Origin: Chitinophaga hostae
GTDB taxonomy: Bacteria; Bacteroidota; Bacteroidia; Chitinophagales; Chitinophagaceae
DNA length: 64,000 nt
Direction: 5' to 3'
Assembly (NCBI RefSeq): GCF_018224885.1
Contig: NZ_JAGTXB010000005.1
Location: 186,001-250,000 of the forward strand
This document shows, in pieces, positions 37,607 through 45,128 of the stretch. The position numbers were made by a program, and so were the translations under genes. Below the pieces are notes generated by a model, which saw only the letters and a list, made by a program, of their open reading frames with translations, was not told the origin of the DNA and ran no database searches. Position 1 is the first letter of the stretch; the number at the start of each line of letters is the position of its first letter.

Positions 37607-39070
37607 ATGAAGAAATATTTTATAATCATAATCATAATTATAATGGTTGCTTTCCTACCGGAAGCAGTTGTTGCACAGCGGGTAAAAGCAGGGAACGCTA
37701 TTGATCGCACGCGGCCTCCAAAGCCGGGACCGGCGCCTGTTATAGAGATCGGTGACCCGGTTATTTATACTTTGCAGAATGGCATTAAAGTGCTGGTAGT
37801 AGAAAATCATAAGGCGCCAAAGATCACAGCTACCTATTTTATTGACCGTGGGCCGGTGTTGGAAGGAGAGAAGGCAGGTGTTACAGCATTGATGGGCAGT
37901 ATGCTCAGCGAGGGGACTACGAAGCATTCAAAAGATGAGTTTTACGCCGCGGCAGACCAGATAAGCTCGGAAATATCGTTCAGTGAAACAGGAGGTAGCG
38001 CCGTTGCAATCAGTCGCTTTTTTGATCAGTCGTTTGCTTTGCTGGCAGAGGGTTTACAACAACCCTCCTTCCTGGAAGCTGCTTTTGCAAAATTAAAGTC
38101 GCAGATGATTACCGGCTTAAAATCCAATGAAAAAAATGTGAAGGTGGTTGCGGACCTGGTACAGCAAGCTATTTTATATGGAAAAAATACAGCGATGGGA
38201 GAGTTCCCGACGGCGCAATCTTTGGGCGGCTTAAACCTGAACGATGTTAACGAGATGTACAGGCAGGGCATTACGCCATCCCGTGGTTATCTTACCTTTG
38301 TGGGCGATATTACACCAGAGAAGGCCAAAGAGCTGGCCGAAAAATATTTTGCCGAATGGAAAGGTGTATCGATTACTTATCCTGTAATTCCACCGGTTGA
38401 TAATCCATCGGCTACAGAAATTGACCTGGTAGACATGCCTAATGCAGTGCAATCTGAGATTGCGGTTGCCAATCTCATCTCTTTGAAACCCGGCAATCCC
38501 GATTACTTCCCGTTACTGATTGCCAACAATATCCTGGGCGGCGGTGCAGAAGCGCGTTTGTTTAAAAACCTGCGCGAGAAGCATGGGTTTACATACGGAG
38601 CTTATTCCGAAATTGGTGCAGGGCGTAATCAAACTTCATTCAAAGCCAGGGCCGGCGTGAGGAACGAGAAAACAGACAGCGCGGTAACAGAGATCCTAAG
38701 AGAAATTCAGCTGATGCGCACAGAAAAGATCTCCGATGAAGAGCTTAAAAATGCGAAGGCGCTTTACAATGGCAATTTTGCTTTAGGGACAGAAAACCCA
38801 GGCACTATCGCCAGATACACCACCGATATCTTAATCAATAATCTCTCTAAAGATTATTACTGTACCTATCTGCAGAAGGTAAATGCGGTAACGGCAGATG
38901 ATGTGTTGCGCGTATCCGGTAAGTATTTCAATTACAATAATATGCGTATAATCGTTACCGGTAGAGCTGAGGATGTATTGTCCGGATTAAGAAAGTTGGG
39001 ATATGCCGTTAAACAATTCGACCGGTTTGCCGACCCACTGCCGGGCAGCGCTTCAGTTGTAAAGGAATAA
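37607..39070 (+). CDS. M16 family peptidase-like protein (non-catalytic partner)
   Basis: Protein of 487 residues with a signal peptide (isoleucine-rich, ending AFLPEAVVAQ). It has the M16 fold (YTLQNGIKVLVVENHKAPKI, EGEKAGVTALMGSMLSEGTT) but no HxxEH where the active subunit has one. It keeps the substrate-binding Arg/Tyr segment NLREKHGFTYGAYSEIG. In known M16B heterodimers one subunit holds zinc and the other holds this R/Y pair, and that division is seen here. The gene lies 54 bases after its partner and is the last of the operon, followed by a terminator at 39180-39209. Confidence 0.92.
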   Translation: MKKYFIIIIIIIMVAFLPEAVVAQRVKAGNAIDRTRPPKPGPAPVIEIGDPVIYTLQNGIKVLVVENHKAPKITATYFIDRGPVLEGEKAGVTALMGSMLSEGTTKHSKDEFYAAADQISSEISFSETGGSAVAISRFFDQSFALLAEGLQQPSFLEAAFAKLKSQMITGLKSNEKNVKVVADLVQQAILYGKNTAMGEFPTAQSLGGLNLNDVNEMYRQGITPSRGYLTFVGDITPEKAKELAEKYFAEWKGVSITYPVIPPVDNPSATEIDLVDMPNAVQSEIAVANLISLKPGNPDYFPLLIANNILGGGAEARLFKNLREKHGFTYGAYSEIGAGRNQTSFKARAGVRNEKTDSAVTEILREIQLMRTEKISDEELKNAKALYNGNFALGTENPGTIARYTTDILINNLSKDYYCTYLQKVNAVTADDVLRVSGKYFNYNNMRIIVTGRAEDVLSGLRKLGYAVKQFDRFADPLPGSASVVKE

Positions 39071-39615
39071 TGCAGCTTTTATGATAATAATTCCCGTGGT
39101 TATTTAAAAAAGATCTTGCATTTTGGCATATAGAGGGGCGTAAGTGAATAGAAATACTCACAGACTTATGCTAACTTACACAGGCTTCTTTCCAGTCGCC
39201 TGTTTTTTAAATCGTTACATGCCGGAGCAAAAGCTGCGTCAAAGCTCATCGTACAGGCTGATTGTTTTCTCAAACTGCCGTGTTTGAAAGGTACAGGCAC
39301 TAAACAAACACACGATACCCAGGTAGAATACCTGACGTTACACCATCTCCATTCGGATGAATGATACTGATCCGTACATCTTCAGAATGATTTTCTTTTC
39401 ATAGGATACTTGTAATGAATCTATTTATGCATACAGCTGTTAGTTCAAAATGGGAGCCCTGCAAGATTGTTGGCTAACTGATTGTTTTCTAATTCAAATG
39501 CTTTTAATTATGCTGGCTCGTTTTTCCGATTTTTTGTTAAGGAATAAAAAAAAATTGACTGCTGCGTAGGAGAAATGAGGTAATTAGTGTTTTATAGTTT
39601 AAGACTGGTTTCTTT
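39071..39615. other. Intergenic region after the M16 operon
   Basis: About 545 bases. It holds the operon terminator at 39180-39209. On the minus strand about 39305-39395 reads HSEDVRISIIHPNGDGVTSG and on to a stop, which looks like a scrap of coding sequence, but it has no start and no recognised family. The last 100 bases resemble the upstream region of the M43 gene at 49396. Confidence 0.45.
39180..39209 (+). terminator. Rho-independent terminator of the SusCD-TlpA-M16 operon
   Basis: ACAGGC (39180-39185) pairs with GCCTGT (39198-39203) around a 12-base loop, followed at once by a run of Ts. It lies 110 bases after the last M16 stop and marks the probable end of the operon. Confidence 0.8.
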
Positions 39616-39969
39616 ATGAAGCCGGGCTATGATTTGTTAATGATCAGACCTATGCTGAAGAAACATACCCTATTGTTTTTGATTGGCATTTTATTGCCTT
39701 TTATTACTTATGCCCAGGAAGCGAATGCCTGTATTTGTCCGTCCTTGTGCCAACTGGCGCCTCCTCTGACTTTAATTACGTTACCTGTAGTTATACATAT
39801 TGTGAATGAAGACTCAGACGCTTATTCTGATGCTGATGTCGCGGAATCAATAAAGATACTTGATGATGCATTCAGCACAGGAATATTTGAATCAGGAAGA
39901 CCAATATTATTGGTAAAAAACGCCCAATCAATAAGGCAGAAATGCGCGCCAATGTGGAAGGCTTTATGA
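39616..39969 (+). pseudogene. Truncated 5' copy of the M43 metallopeptidase gene
   Basis: Residues from the ATG at 39652 (MLKKHTLLFLIGILLPFITYAQ) and the segment LAPPLTLITLPVVIHIVNED through SIKILDDAFS match the start of the 1222-residue protein at 49396-53001. About 35 residues between signal peptide and LAPPL are shortened here, and similarity ends near 39897, before the catalytic HEIGH motif. The remaining residues to the stop come from a different frame of a transposase remnant. About 90 bases upstream of the start are also alike in the two loci, so the promoter region was copied as well. It could still make a short secreted peptide but no peptidase. Confidence 0.8.
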
Positions 39970-40040
39970 ACAATCGAAAAAAGGATAATAATCAGGTGCA
40001 GAAATATTTTCACGAAAAGCACGTCAGATATGCCGCATAG
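39889..40040 (+). mobile_element. Transposase C-terminal remnant
   Basis: Shifting frame at the end of the truncated peptidase copy, the plus strand reads KTNIIGKKRPINKAEMRANV and on through QVQKYFHEKHVRYAA to a stop at 40038-40040. The pattern of a short helical tail ending in KYFxxxxVxYAA resembles the C-terminus of IS630-type DDE transposases; the family call is tentative. Its junction with the M43 copy suggests an insertion followed by deletion. Confidence 0.4.
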
Positions 40041-40092
40041 GAAATCAACAAGAACTAATTTAAGTAATGATTTATAATTAATAATTAACAAG

Positions 40093-41958
40093 ATGAGAAT
40101 TACATTGATATCTTTTTTACTACTGCTCCTTAACAGCACGTGTTTCGGCCAGCAGGATACTGTTACGATAGACGTAACAGAGCGTGGCATCCGTCCTGAC
40201 ATCGGGGACAATATAGAACCGAAGATCAGGGATCTGTTAAAAGAAAACAGGAACGGGCGCTACCTGAAACTGGTTTTTCCCCGCGGCAAGTACCACTTTT
40301 TTCCGAATCCAGAAAGGGAGGACTCGTCCGACGCAACCCGTGGTTTTGATATCCAGGACACGTTGGGTGTATGCATCGACGGTCAGGGATCGGAGTTTGT
40401 GTTTCATGAAACGATGATACCGTTCAACGTACAGAATTCGGTGAATATAACGCTCCGGAATTTCAGCATCGACTGGGACCGGCCTTTTATAGCGCAGGCG
40501 GAGATTGTGAAATGCGGCGATGACTCTCTGTCTCTGGATCTGAAGATAGACAAAAACGAATATCCGTACGAGATAAAGAACGATACACTTTACTTTATAG
40601 GAGAAGACGGCGTGAAAAGTAAGATTGGCGACGGTTACAATAATATCTTCAATGCAGGTGATAAAGACATCGTATGCGGGACCGCCGATAATCCTTTGGG
40701 GGAAATTTGGAAGGCCAAGGCTGAATTGCTTAAGAATGGGTTGGTACGGCTGCGTTTCAAGCTTAGCATGAAGCCGGCGCCCGGAACGCTGATTGCCCTT
40801 TACCACCACTATTACATCGCCGATGGTATACAGCTGATACAGAGCCGCCGGCTGCGGCTGGAGCAAATCAACATTTATCATGCCCTGAGTATGGGGGTCA
40901 GCGCTTCCGATTGTGAAGACATCACCCTGAAGCAGGTGAATATCAAAGCCAATAAAGAGAAAAATCGTGTATTCAGTACCTTAGCCGACGCCACGCATTT
41001 TAGTGGTTGTAAAGGCCGCATTGTGATCGACAGTTGCGAAGTAACCGGCGCCGGCGATGATTTTGTCAATATACATGGTATGTATGCCCCGGTAGTCAAA
41101 GTATTGGGCGATCATGAAGTGCTGCTGAAGAAGCATAATAGGTACATAGGCTTTAAGCCGGGCGAAAAAGTCTGGCGTGTGGATGCAGCTACCATGCAGC
41201 GCTGGGAGATTTTATCCGTGGCAGAGCATGCGGATTCATTGAAAAACGACACGCTTGTAGGATACCGGGTTAGGTTCACCGAGGATATCTCCGGTATATT
41301 CAAAAGTGGAGATGTGCTGGAAAATATAGACAAGAACCCGGATGTGGAGATCACCAATTGCCTCGTGATGAAGGGCAGCCGCGCAAGGGGGATACTGGTA
41401 AGTAGTCCAGGCAAAGTACGAATATCCAATAACCGTTTCCATACTGCGGGCGCGGCCATCCTCATTGAAGGCGACCGGGGAGGGAAAGAGTATTATGAAT
41501 CAGGTGCGGTGAGGGATGTAGCTATTGAAAATAATGAATTTGATAACTGTTTTACCTCCGAGTGGGGACAAGCAGTTATTTCCATTACACCTGATACCAG
41601 TTGGAAAGATGCAGCCTCTCCGGCATATCATCACAACATCCGTATCATCGGTAATACCTTCAAGCATTTCGACTATGCGTTGCTGTACGCCCGTTCCGTA
41701 GATACACTGGTGTTTTCATCTAACAAGATGATACCTACTAATACGTATCCGCGATCTTCCAATAAGAAGCTTAAGAGGAATGTGTACCTCGATAGATGCC
41801 AGCATGTAACTATTGGCGATAATATTTGTGACCCAATTGGTGGCGTAGCATTTCCGGGAAAGAATGTGTGGGTGGAACATATGGAGGACGCGGATTTGAA
41901 GCAGTACGGACCTTGCCCGTTGAAAGTATCTCCGCCGGAGGATTCGTCGGATGATTAG
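40093..41958 (+). CDS. GH110 family alpha-galactosidase (beta-helix fold)
   Basis: Protein of 621 residues with a signal peptide (MRITLISFLLLLLNSTCFGQ). The N-terminal part has the family pattern KLVFPRGKYHFFPNP, CIDGQGSEFVFHETMIPFNV and NITLRNFSIDWDRPF. The core holds the most conserved segment, STLADATHFSGCKGRIVI followed by GAGDDFVNIHGMY, where Asp322 and Asp323 fall in the expected acidic pair. The rest is a parallel beta-helix (VEITNCLVMKGSRARGILV). GH110 enzymes are inverting alpha-1,3-galactosidases known to act on blood-group B or linear alpha-galactose ends. It is a lone gene ending in a strong terminator. No SusCD pair is adjacent, but the fucosidases of the 53-64 kb locus would fit the same kind of glycan. 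Confidence 0.88.
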   Translation: MRITLISFLLLLLNSTCFGQQDTVTIDVTERGIRPDIGDNIEPKIRDLLKENRNGRYLKLVFPRGKYHFFPNPEREDSSDATRGFDIQDTLGVCIDGQGSEFVFHETMIPFNVQNSVNITLRNFSIDWDRPFIAQAEIVKCGDDSLSLDLKIDKNEYPYEIKNDTLYFIGEDGVKSKIGDGYNNIFNAGDKDIVCGTADNPLGEIWKAKAELLKNGLVRLRFKLSMKPAPGTLIALYHHYYIADGIQLIQSRRLRLEQINIYHALSMGVSASDCEDITLKQVNIKANKEKNRVFSTLADATHFSGCKGRIVIDSCEVTGAGDDFVNIHGMYAPVVKVLGDHEVLLKKHNRYIGFKPGEKVWRVDAATMQRWEILSVAEHADSLKNDTLVGYRVRFTEDISGIFKSGDVLENIDKNPDVEITNCLVMKGSRARGILVSSPGKVRISNNRFHTAGAAILIEGDRGGKEYYESGAVRDVAIENNEFDNCFTSEWGQAVISITPDTSWKDAASPAYHHNIRIIGNTFKHFDYALLYARSVDTLVFSSNKMIPTNTYPRSSNKKLKRNVYLDRCQHVTIGDNICDPIGGVAFPGKNVWVEHMEDADLKQYGPCPLKVSPPEDSSDD

Positions 41959-42027
41959 TCTGGCATCCTAAACTTATCAGGATAAATTATTCTTCCTGCT
42001 GATTCCCCGGATAGTTTCAAACTTAAT

Positions 42028-42052
42028 GCGCAGCCGGGTCACCCGGCTGCGC
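42028..42052. terminator. Strong terminator hairpin after GH110 gene
   Basis: Perfect 11-base arms (GCGCAGCCGGG at 42028-42038 and its complement at 42042-42052) with a 3-base loop, followed by TTATCTTGTT. It lies 70 bases after the GH110 stop. Confidence 0.85.
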
Positions 42053-42133
42053 TTATCTTGTTGAGTTGTTTGTTAATGATCTGATAAATCTTGTTAACCC
42101 GCTGCACGATTACCAATTTTCCTTTTTGGGGTT

Positions 42134-42141
42134 TAGCTTTG
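42134..42141 (+). promoter_or_regulatory. Possible -7 promoter element of orphan sigma gene
   Basis: TAGCTTTG matches TAnnTTTG and lies 31 bases before the TTG start codon at 42173. A start of transcription near 42148 would give a leader of about 25 bases. No TTG at -33 is evident. Confidence 0.35.
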
Positions 42142-42172
42142 CAATCTACACACTACTAAACGCAAGTCACCA

Positions 42173-42700
42173 TTGGTACAACATCCTTCATACAGCGATC
42201 AGGAACTACTTCAGAAGATGGCCACGGGAGATTCCGGTGCGATTCGTGAACTGTATGGGCTTTACTGGAAAACAATGTACGCGGCTGCGTTTAAGCGCAT
42301 TCCCGATCATGAGGTGGTGAAGGATATTTTGCAGGATGTGTTTTTGCAATTATGGCCTCGCAAAAACACGCTGTATATTGACCATCTGCCAGCGTATCTG
42401 TACAACGCTATACGTAATCAGGTATTCAAGCGTTTTGAAAAGGAAAGCCGCTATACACCCATTGAAACGCTGCTCATGGAATTGGGTACATCTTCCGCCA
42501 CCGCGGATGAACGGGTATTGCGCCTCGACCTGAGAAAAGCTTATGAGGCCCTGCTGGCCACGCTTACACCGTCCCAGCGGCAGATTATGCAACTCCGTTT
42601 TGAAGAGGACTTGTCTACTGCTGAAATTGCCGGGCGGCTCAATATTTCCCGTAAAACAGTACAGAACCAGCTAAGGACAGCCAAGTTCGATTTTTCCTGA
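42173..42700 (+). CDS. ECF-type sigma factor, orphan and shortened at the C-terminus
   Basis: Protein of 175 residues. Region 2 (AIRELYGLYWKTMYAAAFKRI, EVVKDILQDVFLQLW) and region 4 (DLSTAEIAGRLNISRKTVQN) are complete. A stop in the same frame at 42134 leaves only the TTG at 42173 or the ATG of KMATGD as starts; the TTG gives the normal N-terminus. The protein ends RTAKFDFS soon after the recognition helix, where relatives usually run on for several more residues. No fecR follows: the next item is a broken fragment and then another sigma gene. It may be functional but has lost its anti-sigma partner, probably through a deletion. Confidence 0.85.
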   Translation: MVQHPSYSDQELLQKMATGDSGAIRELYGLYWKTMYAAAFKRIPDHEVVKDILQDVFLQLWPRKNTLYIDHLPAYLYNAIRNQVFKRFEKESRYTPIETLLMELGTSSATADERVLRLDLRKAYEALLATLTPSQRQIMQLRFEEDLSTAEIAGRLNISRKTVQNQLRTAKFDFS

Positions 42701-42767
42701 AAAACTAATTTTTAACGGCGATTTTTATCGAACCACGAGGGTAAGCGAACCAGCAAGGCTAATATAT

Positions 42768-43057
42768 GTGTTGGATAAGGCTTTTAACGGAAATAAGAAA
42801 GGGACAAGCCTCGAAATTTCAGACTTGTCCCATAACGTGATCCCGCTTTCCAGTATCGTTACATTTATCAAAAAAGCGCAGGAAAATCATTCGATTGCAC
42901 CCGGAGATCCCGTATGCGATGGAAGAAATATGGTGAAAGCAGAGATTGTTTCCTATGTTTGCTTTCCGGAGAGGAGGGCCCCTTCCCATCCGCGGCTGAA
43001 GAGATGACGGTGGAATTCCATTATGAAAAAAGCGCTTTTAAGAACACTAAAGCTTGA
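42768..43057 (+). pseudogene. Frameshifted gene fragment of unknown family
   Basis: One frame reads KGTSLEISDLSHNVIPLSSI through DPVCDGRNMVKAEIV and then SYVCFPE; just after this a shift near 42960 moves good-looking sequence to another frame (EEGPFPSAAEEMTVEFHYEK) that ends at 43057. The two halves together look like the C-terminal part of a protein of unknown function. There is no clear start codon context. It lies between the shortened orphan sigma gene and a complete sigma gene, and is probably a deletion scar. Confidence 0.4.
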
Positions 43058-43083
43058 CATAAGCTTTCAAATCTGTAACGATT

Positions 43084-43683
43084 GTGAATATTTCCCATTT
43101 GCCAAATGAAAAGGAGGTACTGAAAAAGGTTTCCCAGGGTGACTCCGCTGGATTTCAGTTGATTTTTACGCATTATTATGACACGCTCTTTTCTGTAGCC
43201 CTGTCCTACATAAAAGTTAGTGAGTGGGCGGAGGATATAATACAACAGGTATTTCTTCGGATATGGGAGAAACGGCATACCCTTCCGGATATTGATCATT
43301 TCGACAGGTATATTTTCATTTTAACCCGGAACGAGATACTGAGCAGTATGCGGAAACAGATCGTCCGGCAGAAATACAAGGTTAGGGTAAGAGAAATGTT
43401 CCAGGAAGAATTTAATACGCCGGAGCAATACCTGATCGCCAAGCAGAAGGGGGAAACTATCCGGAAAGCAGTGGGAAATTTATCTGCCAAACAGCAACAG
43501 GCCTGGAAGTTGAGCAGGGAAAAAGGATTGAGTTATGAAGAAATTAGCACGGAAATGGGGATTTCTATCCCTACTGTAAAAAGTCATATATCCAACGCAC
43601 TTGGCGCCATCCGGAAATTCCTGGCCGATTATAGATACGACCTATATATACTGCTTATTATCAGTCTGTTATTGCAACAATAA
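43084..43683 (+). CDS. ECF-type RNA polymerase sigma factor
   Basis: Protein of 199 residues starting at a GTG. Region 2 is FQLIFTHYYDTLFSVALSYI and WAEDIIQQVFLRIWEKR; region 4 is GLSYEEISTEMGISIPTVKS. A short hydrophobic tail ends the protein (LYILLIISLLLQQ), which could rest against the membrane near its FecR partner. It is followed 98 bases later by fecR and then a receptor gene, and probably controls them. Confidence 0.93.
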   Translation: MNISHLPNEKEVLKKVSQGDSAGFQLIFTHYYDTLFSVALSYIKVSEWAEDIIQQVFLRIWEKRHTLPDIDHFDRYIFILTRNEILSSMRKQIVRQKYKVRVREMFQEEFNTPEQYLIAKQKGETIRKAVGNLSAKQQQAWKLSREKGLSYEEISTEMGISIPTVKSHISNALGAIRKFLADYRYDLYILLIISLLLQQ

Positions 43684-43781
43684 CTTTTTATTATTTCTGT
43701 CTCATACTTTTTCCTCCTTCACGCGTCTTTATAGATGGTTGTCTAGTCCGAAGACACGGTGTTGCTATTTAATTTGAATCA

Positions 43782-44993
43782 ATGATCATGAAAAATAATA
43801 ACGAGGAATCATTCGAACGTCTTTTGCTAGGTTTCCGGGATCAATCCCTGACCGACCAGGAGATCACAGCATTTTTTGATTTGCTGCAGTTACCGGAGAA
43901 CCAGGTACTTCTCGGGGAAGCAATCGAAAATGATCTGGAAAATAGATTGATTTCCGGTCTGAGTCATGAAAGGCAGTCATCCGATGCATACGAGGCACTG
44001 ACCAGGATAATGGATAGGAGGGATGAACAAAAAAGAGAACTACCCGGCGTGTCCTGGTTGAAGTGGGCCGCGGCTGCCTCCATTGCAATATTGGTGGGAC
44101 TTACGGGAGCTTTCCTATTCTTAGGCCATCAGACCAAAAAGGGAATCGCGGAGAAGACACCCGGAAAATTCATGCAGGATGTAGCAGCCCCCAGCTCTTC
44201 CCGCGCCATCCTCACGCTGGCAAATGGACAAAAAATTGCGTTGGACAGCGCACATTCCGGGGCATTGGCTATGCAGGGGCAAACCAATGTAGTCAAATTA
44301 AAAGATGGAGAGATCGCCTATCGTAACTCCGGAACCAACACCGGGTTGCAATACAATATCCTTACGGTACCCCGGGGAAGTAAGATTGCAGCCATTACCC
44401 TGTCAGACGGCACCACCGTGTGGGTCAACGCGGGTTCATCCCTAAAATACCCGGTTGCTTTTACCGGAACAGAAAGGAATGTAGAGATCAATGGGGAGGC
44501 CTATTTTGAAGTCAGTAAAAACCCGCACATGCCATTTACGGTAAAGTTTAATACTTCATCCGGCGAAGAAGGTAAAATACGGGTATTGGGAACACATTTT
44601 AATGTGAATGCATACGGCGAAGAGGCCACAAGGAAGATCACGCTACTGGAGGGTGCGATCCAGGTCAGCAAGGGAAAGGAAACAAGTGTCGTAAAGCCCG
44701 GAGAACAGGTCCGGGTATCGGATAGGATGGAGCTGGTTAATAACGCAGATATAAACGGGGCAGTGGCCTGGAAAAACGGCCGCTTTTTATATAACAGTGT
44801 CCCATTGGATCAGATCATGCGCCAAATAAGCAGATCGTACGATTTGGAACTGGTTTATGAAGATACGATATCCTATAAGTACACCTTAAACATCCTTCAA
44901 AATGTGCCGGTTTCGAAATTATTGAAATTTATTGAATTAAGCGGTGGGGTACATTTTGTTATCGATGGAAAGAAAATTATTATAAGCCAATAA
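43782..44993 (+). CDS. FecR family anti-sigma factor
   Basis: Protein of 403 residues; a second in-frame ATG one codon in (MIMKNNNEE) leaves the start uncertain by six bases. It has a cytoplasmic sigma-binding part, one membrane segment near 90-113 (WAAAASIAILVGLTGAFLFL), a FecR domain (YNILTVPRGSKIAAITLSDG, VEINGEAYFEVSKN) and a DUF4974 domain (FLYNSVPLDQIMRQISRSYD). Its partners should be the sigma factor at 43084 and the receptor at 45129. Confidence 0.94.
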   Translation: MIMKNNNEESFERLLLGFRDQSLTDQEITAFFDLLQLPENQVLLGEAIENDLENRLISGLSHERQSSDAYEALTRIMDRRDEQKRELPGVSWLKWAAAASIAILVGLTGAFLFLGHQTKKGIAEKTPGKFMQDVAAPSSSRAILTLANGQKIALDSAHSGALAMQGQTNVVKLKDGEIAYRNSGTNTGLQYNILTVPRGSKIAAITLSDGTTVWVNAGSSLKYPVAFTGTERNVEINGEAYFEVSKNPHMPFTVKFNTSSGEEGKIRVLGTHFNVNAYGEEATRKITLLEGAIQVSKGKETSVVKPGEQVRVSDRMELVNNADINGAVAWKNGRFLYNSVPLDQIMRQISRSYDLELVYEDTISYKYTLNILQNVPVSKLLKFIELSGGVHFVIDGKKIIISQ

Positions 44994-45029
44994 CAACTTA
45001 ACAGCATTTTCAATTAACCTGAAAAAAAA

Positions 45030-45054
45030 CCGGGAAGTGTTAGAGCACCCCCGG
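45030..45054 (+). terminator. Hairpin between fecR and receptor gene (possible attenuator)
   Basis: CCGGG (45030-45034) pairs with CCCGG (45050-45054), and inner GTG/CAC extends the stem around a small loop. No T-run follows. It is one of three hairpins found at fecR-receptor junctions in this window. Confidence 0.5.
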
Positions 45055-45128
45055 CAAGTATCAGGCTTAATTTCAATTATACAATCGTTTCAGGACTGTT
45101 TATCTTTTTAAACCTAAAATGCAAATTT

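Noticed and set aside
37619-37645. AT-rich ATAATCATA-type repeat that looked like a binding-site array
   Set aside because: It encodes the isoleucine run of the M16 partner's signal peptide, so coding explains it.
39305-39395. Minus-strand coding-like scrap after the M16 operon
   Set aside because: Thirty residues without start or family match; too weak for a pseudogene call.
40237-40881. A 214-residue open frame on the minus strand
   Set aside because: It is antisense to the conserved N-terminal part of the GH110 gene and shows no protein-like features.
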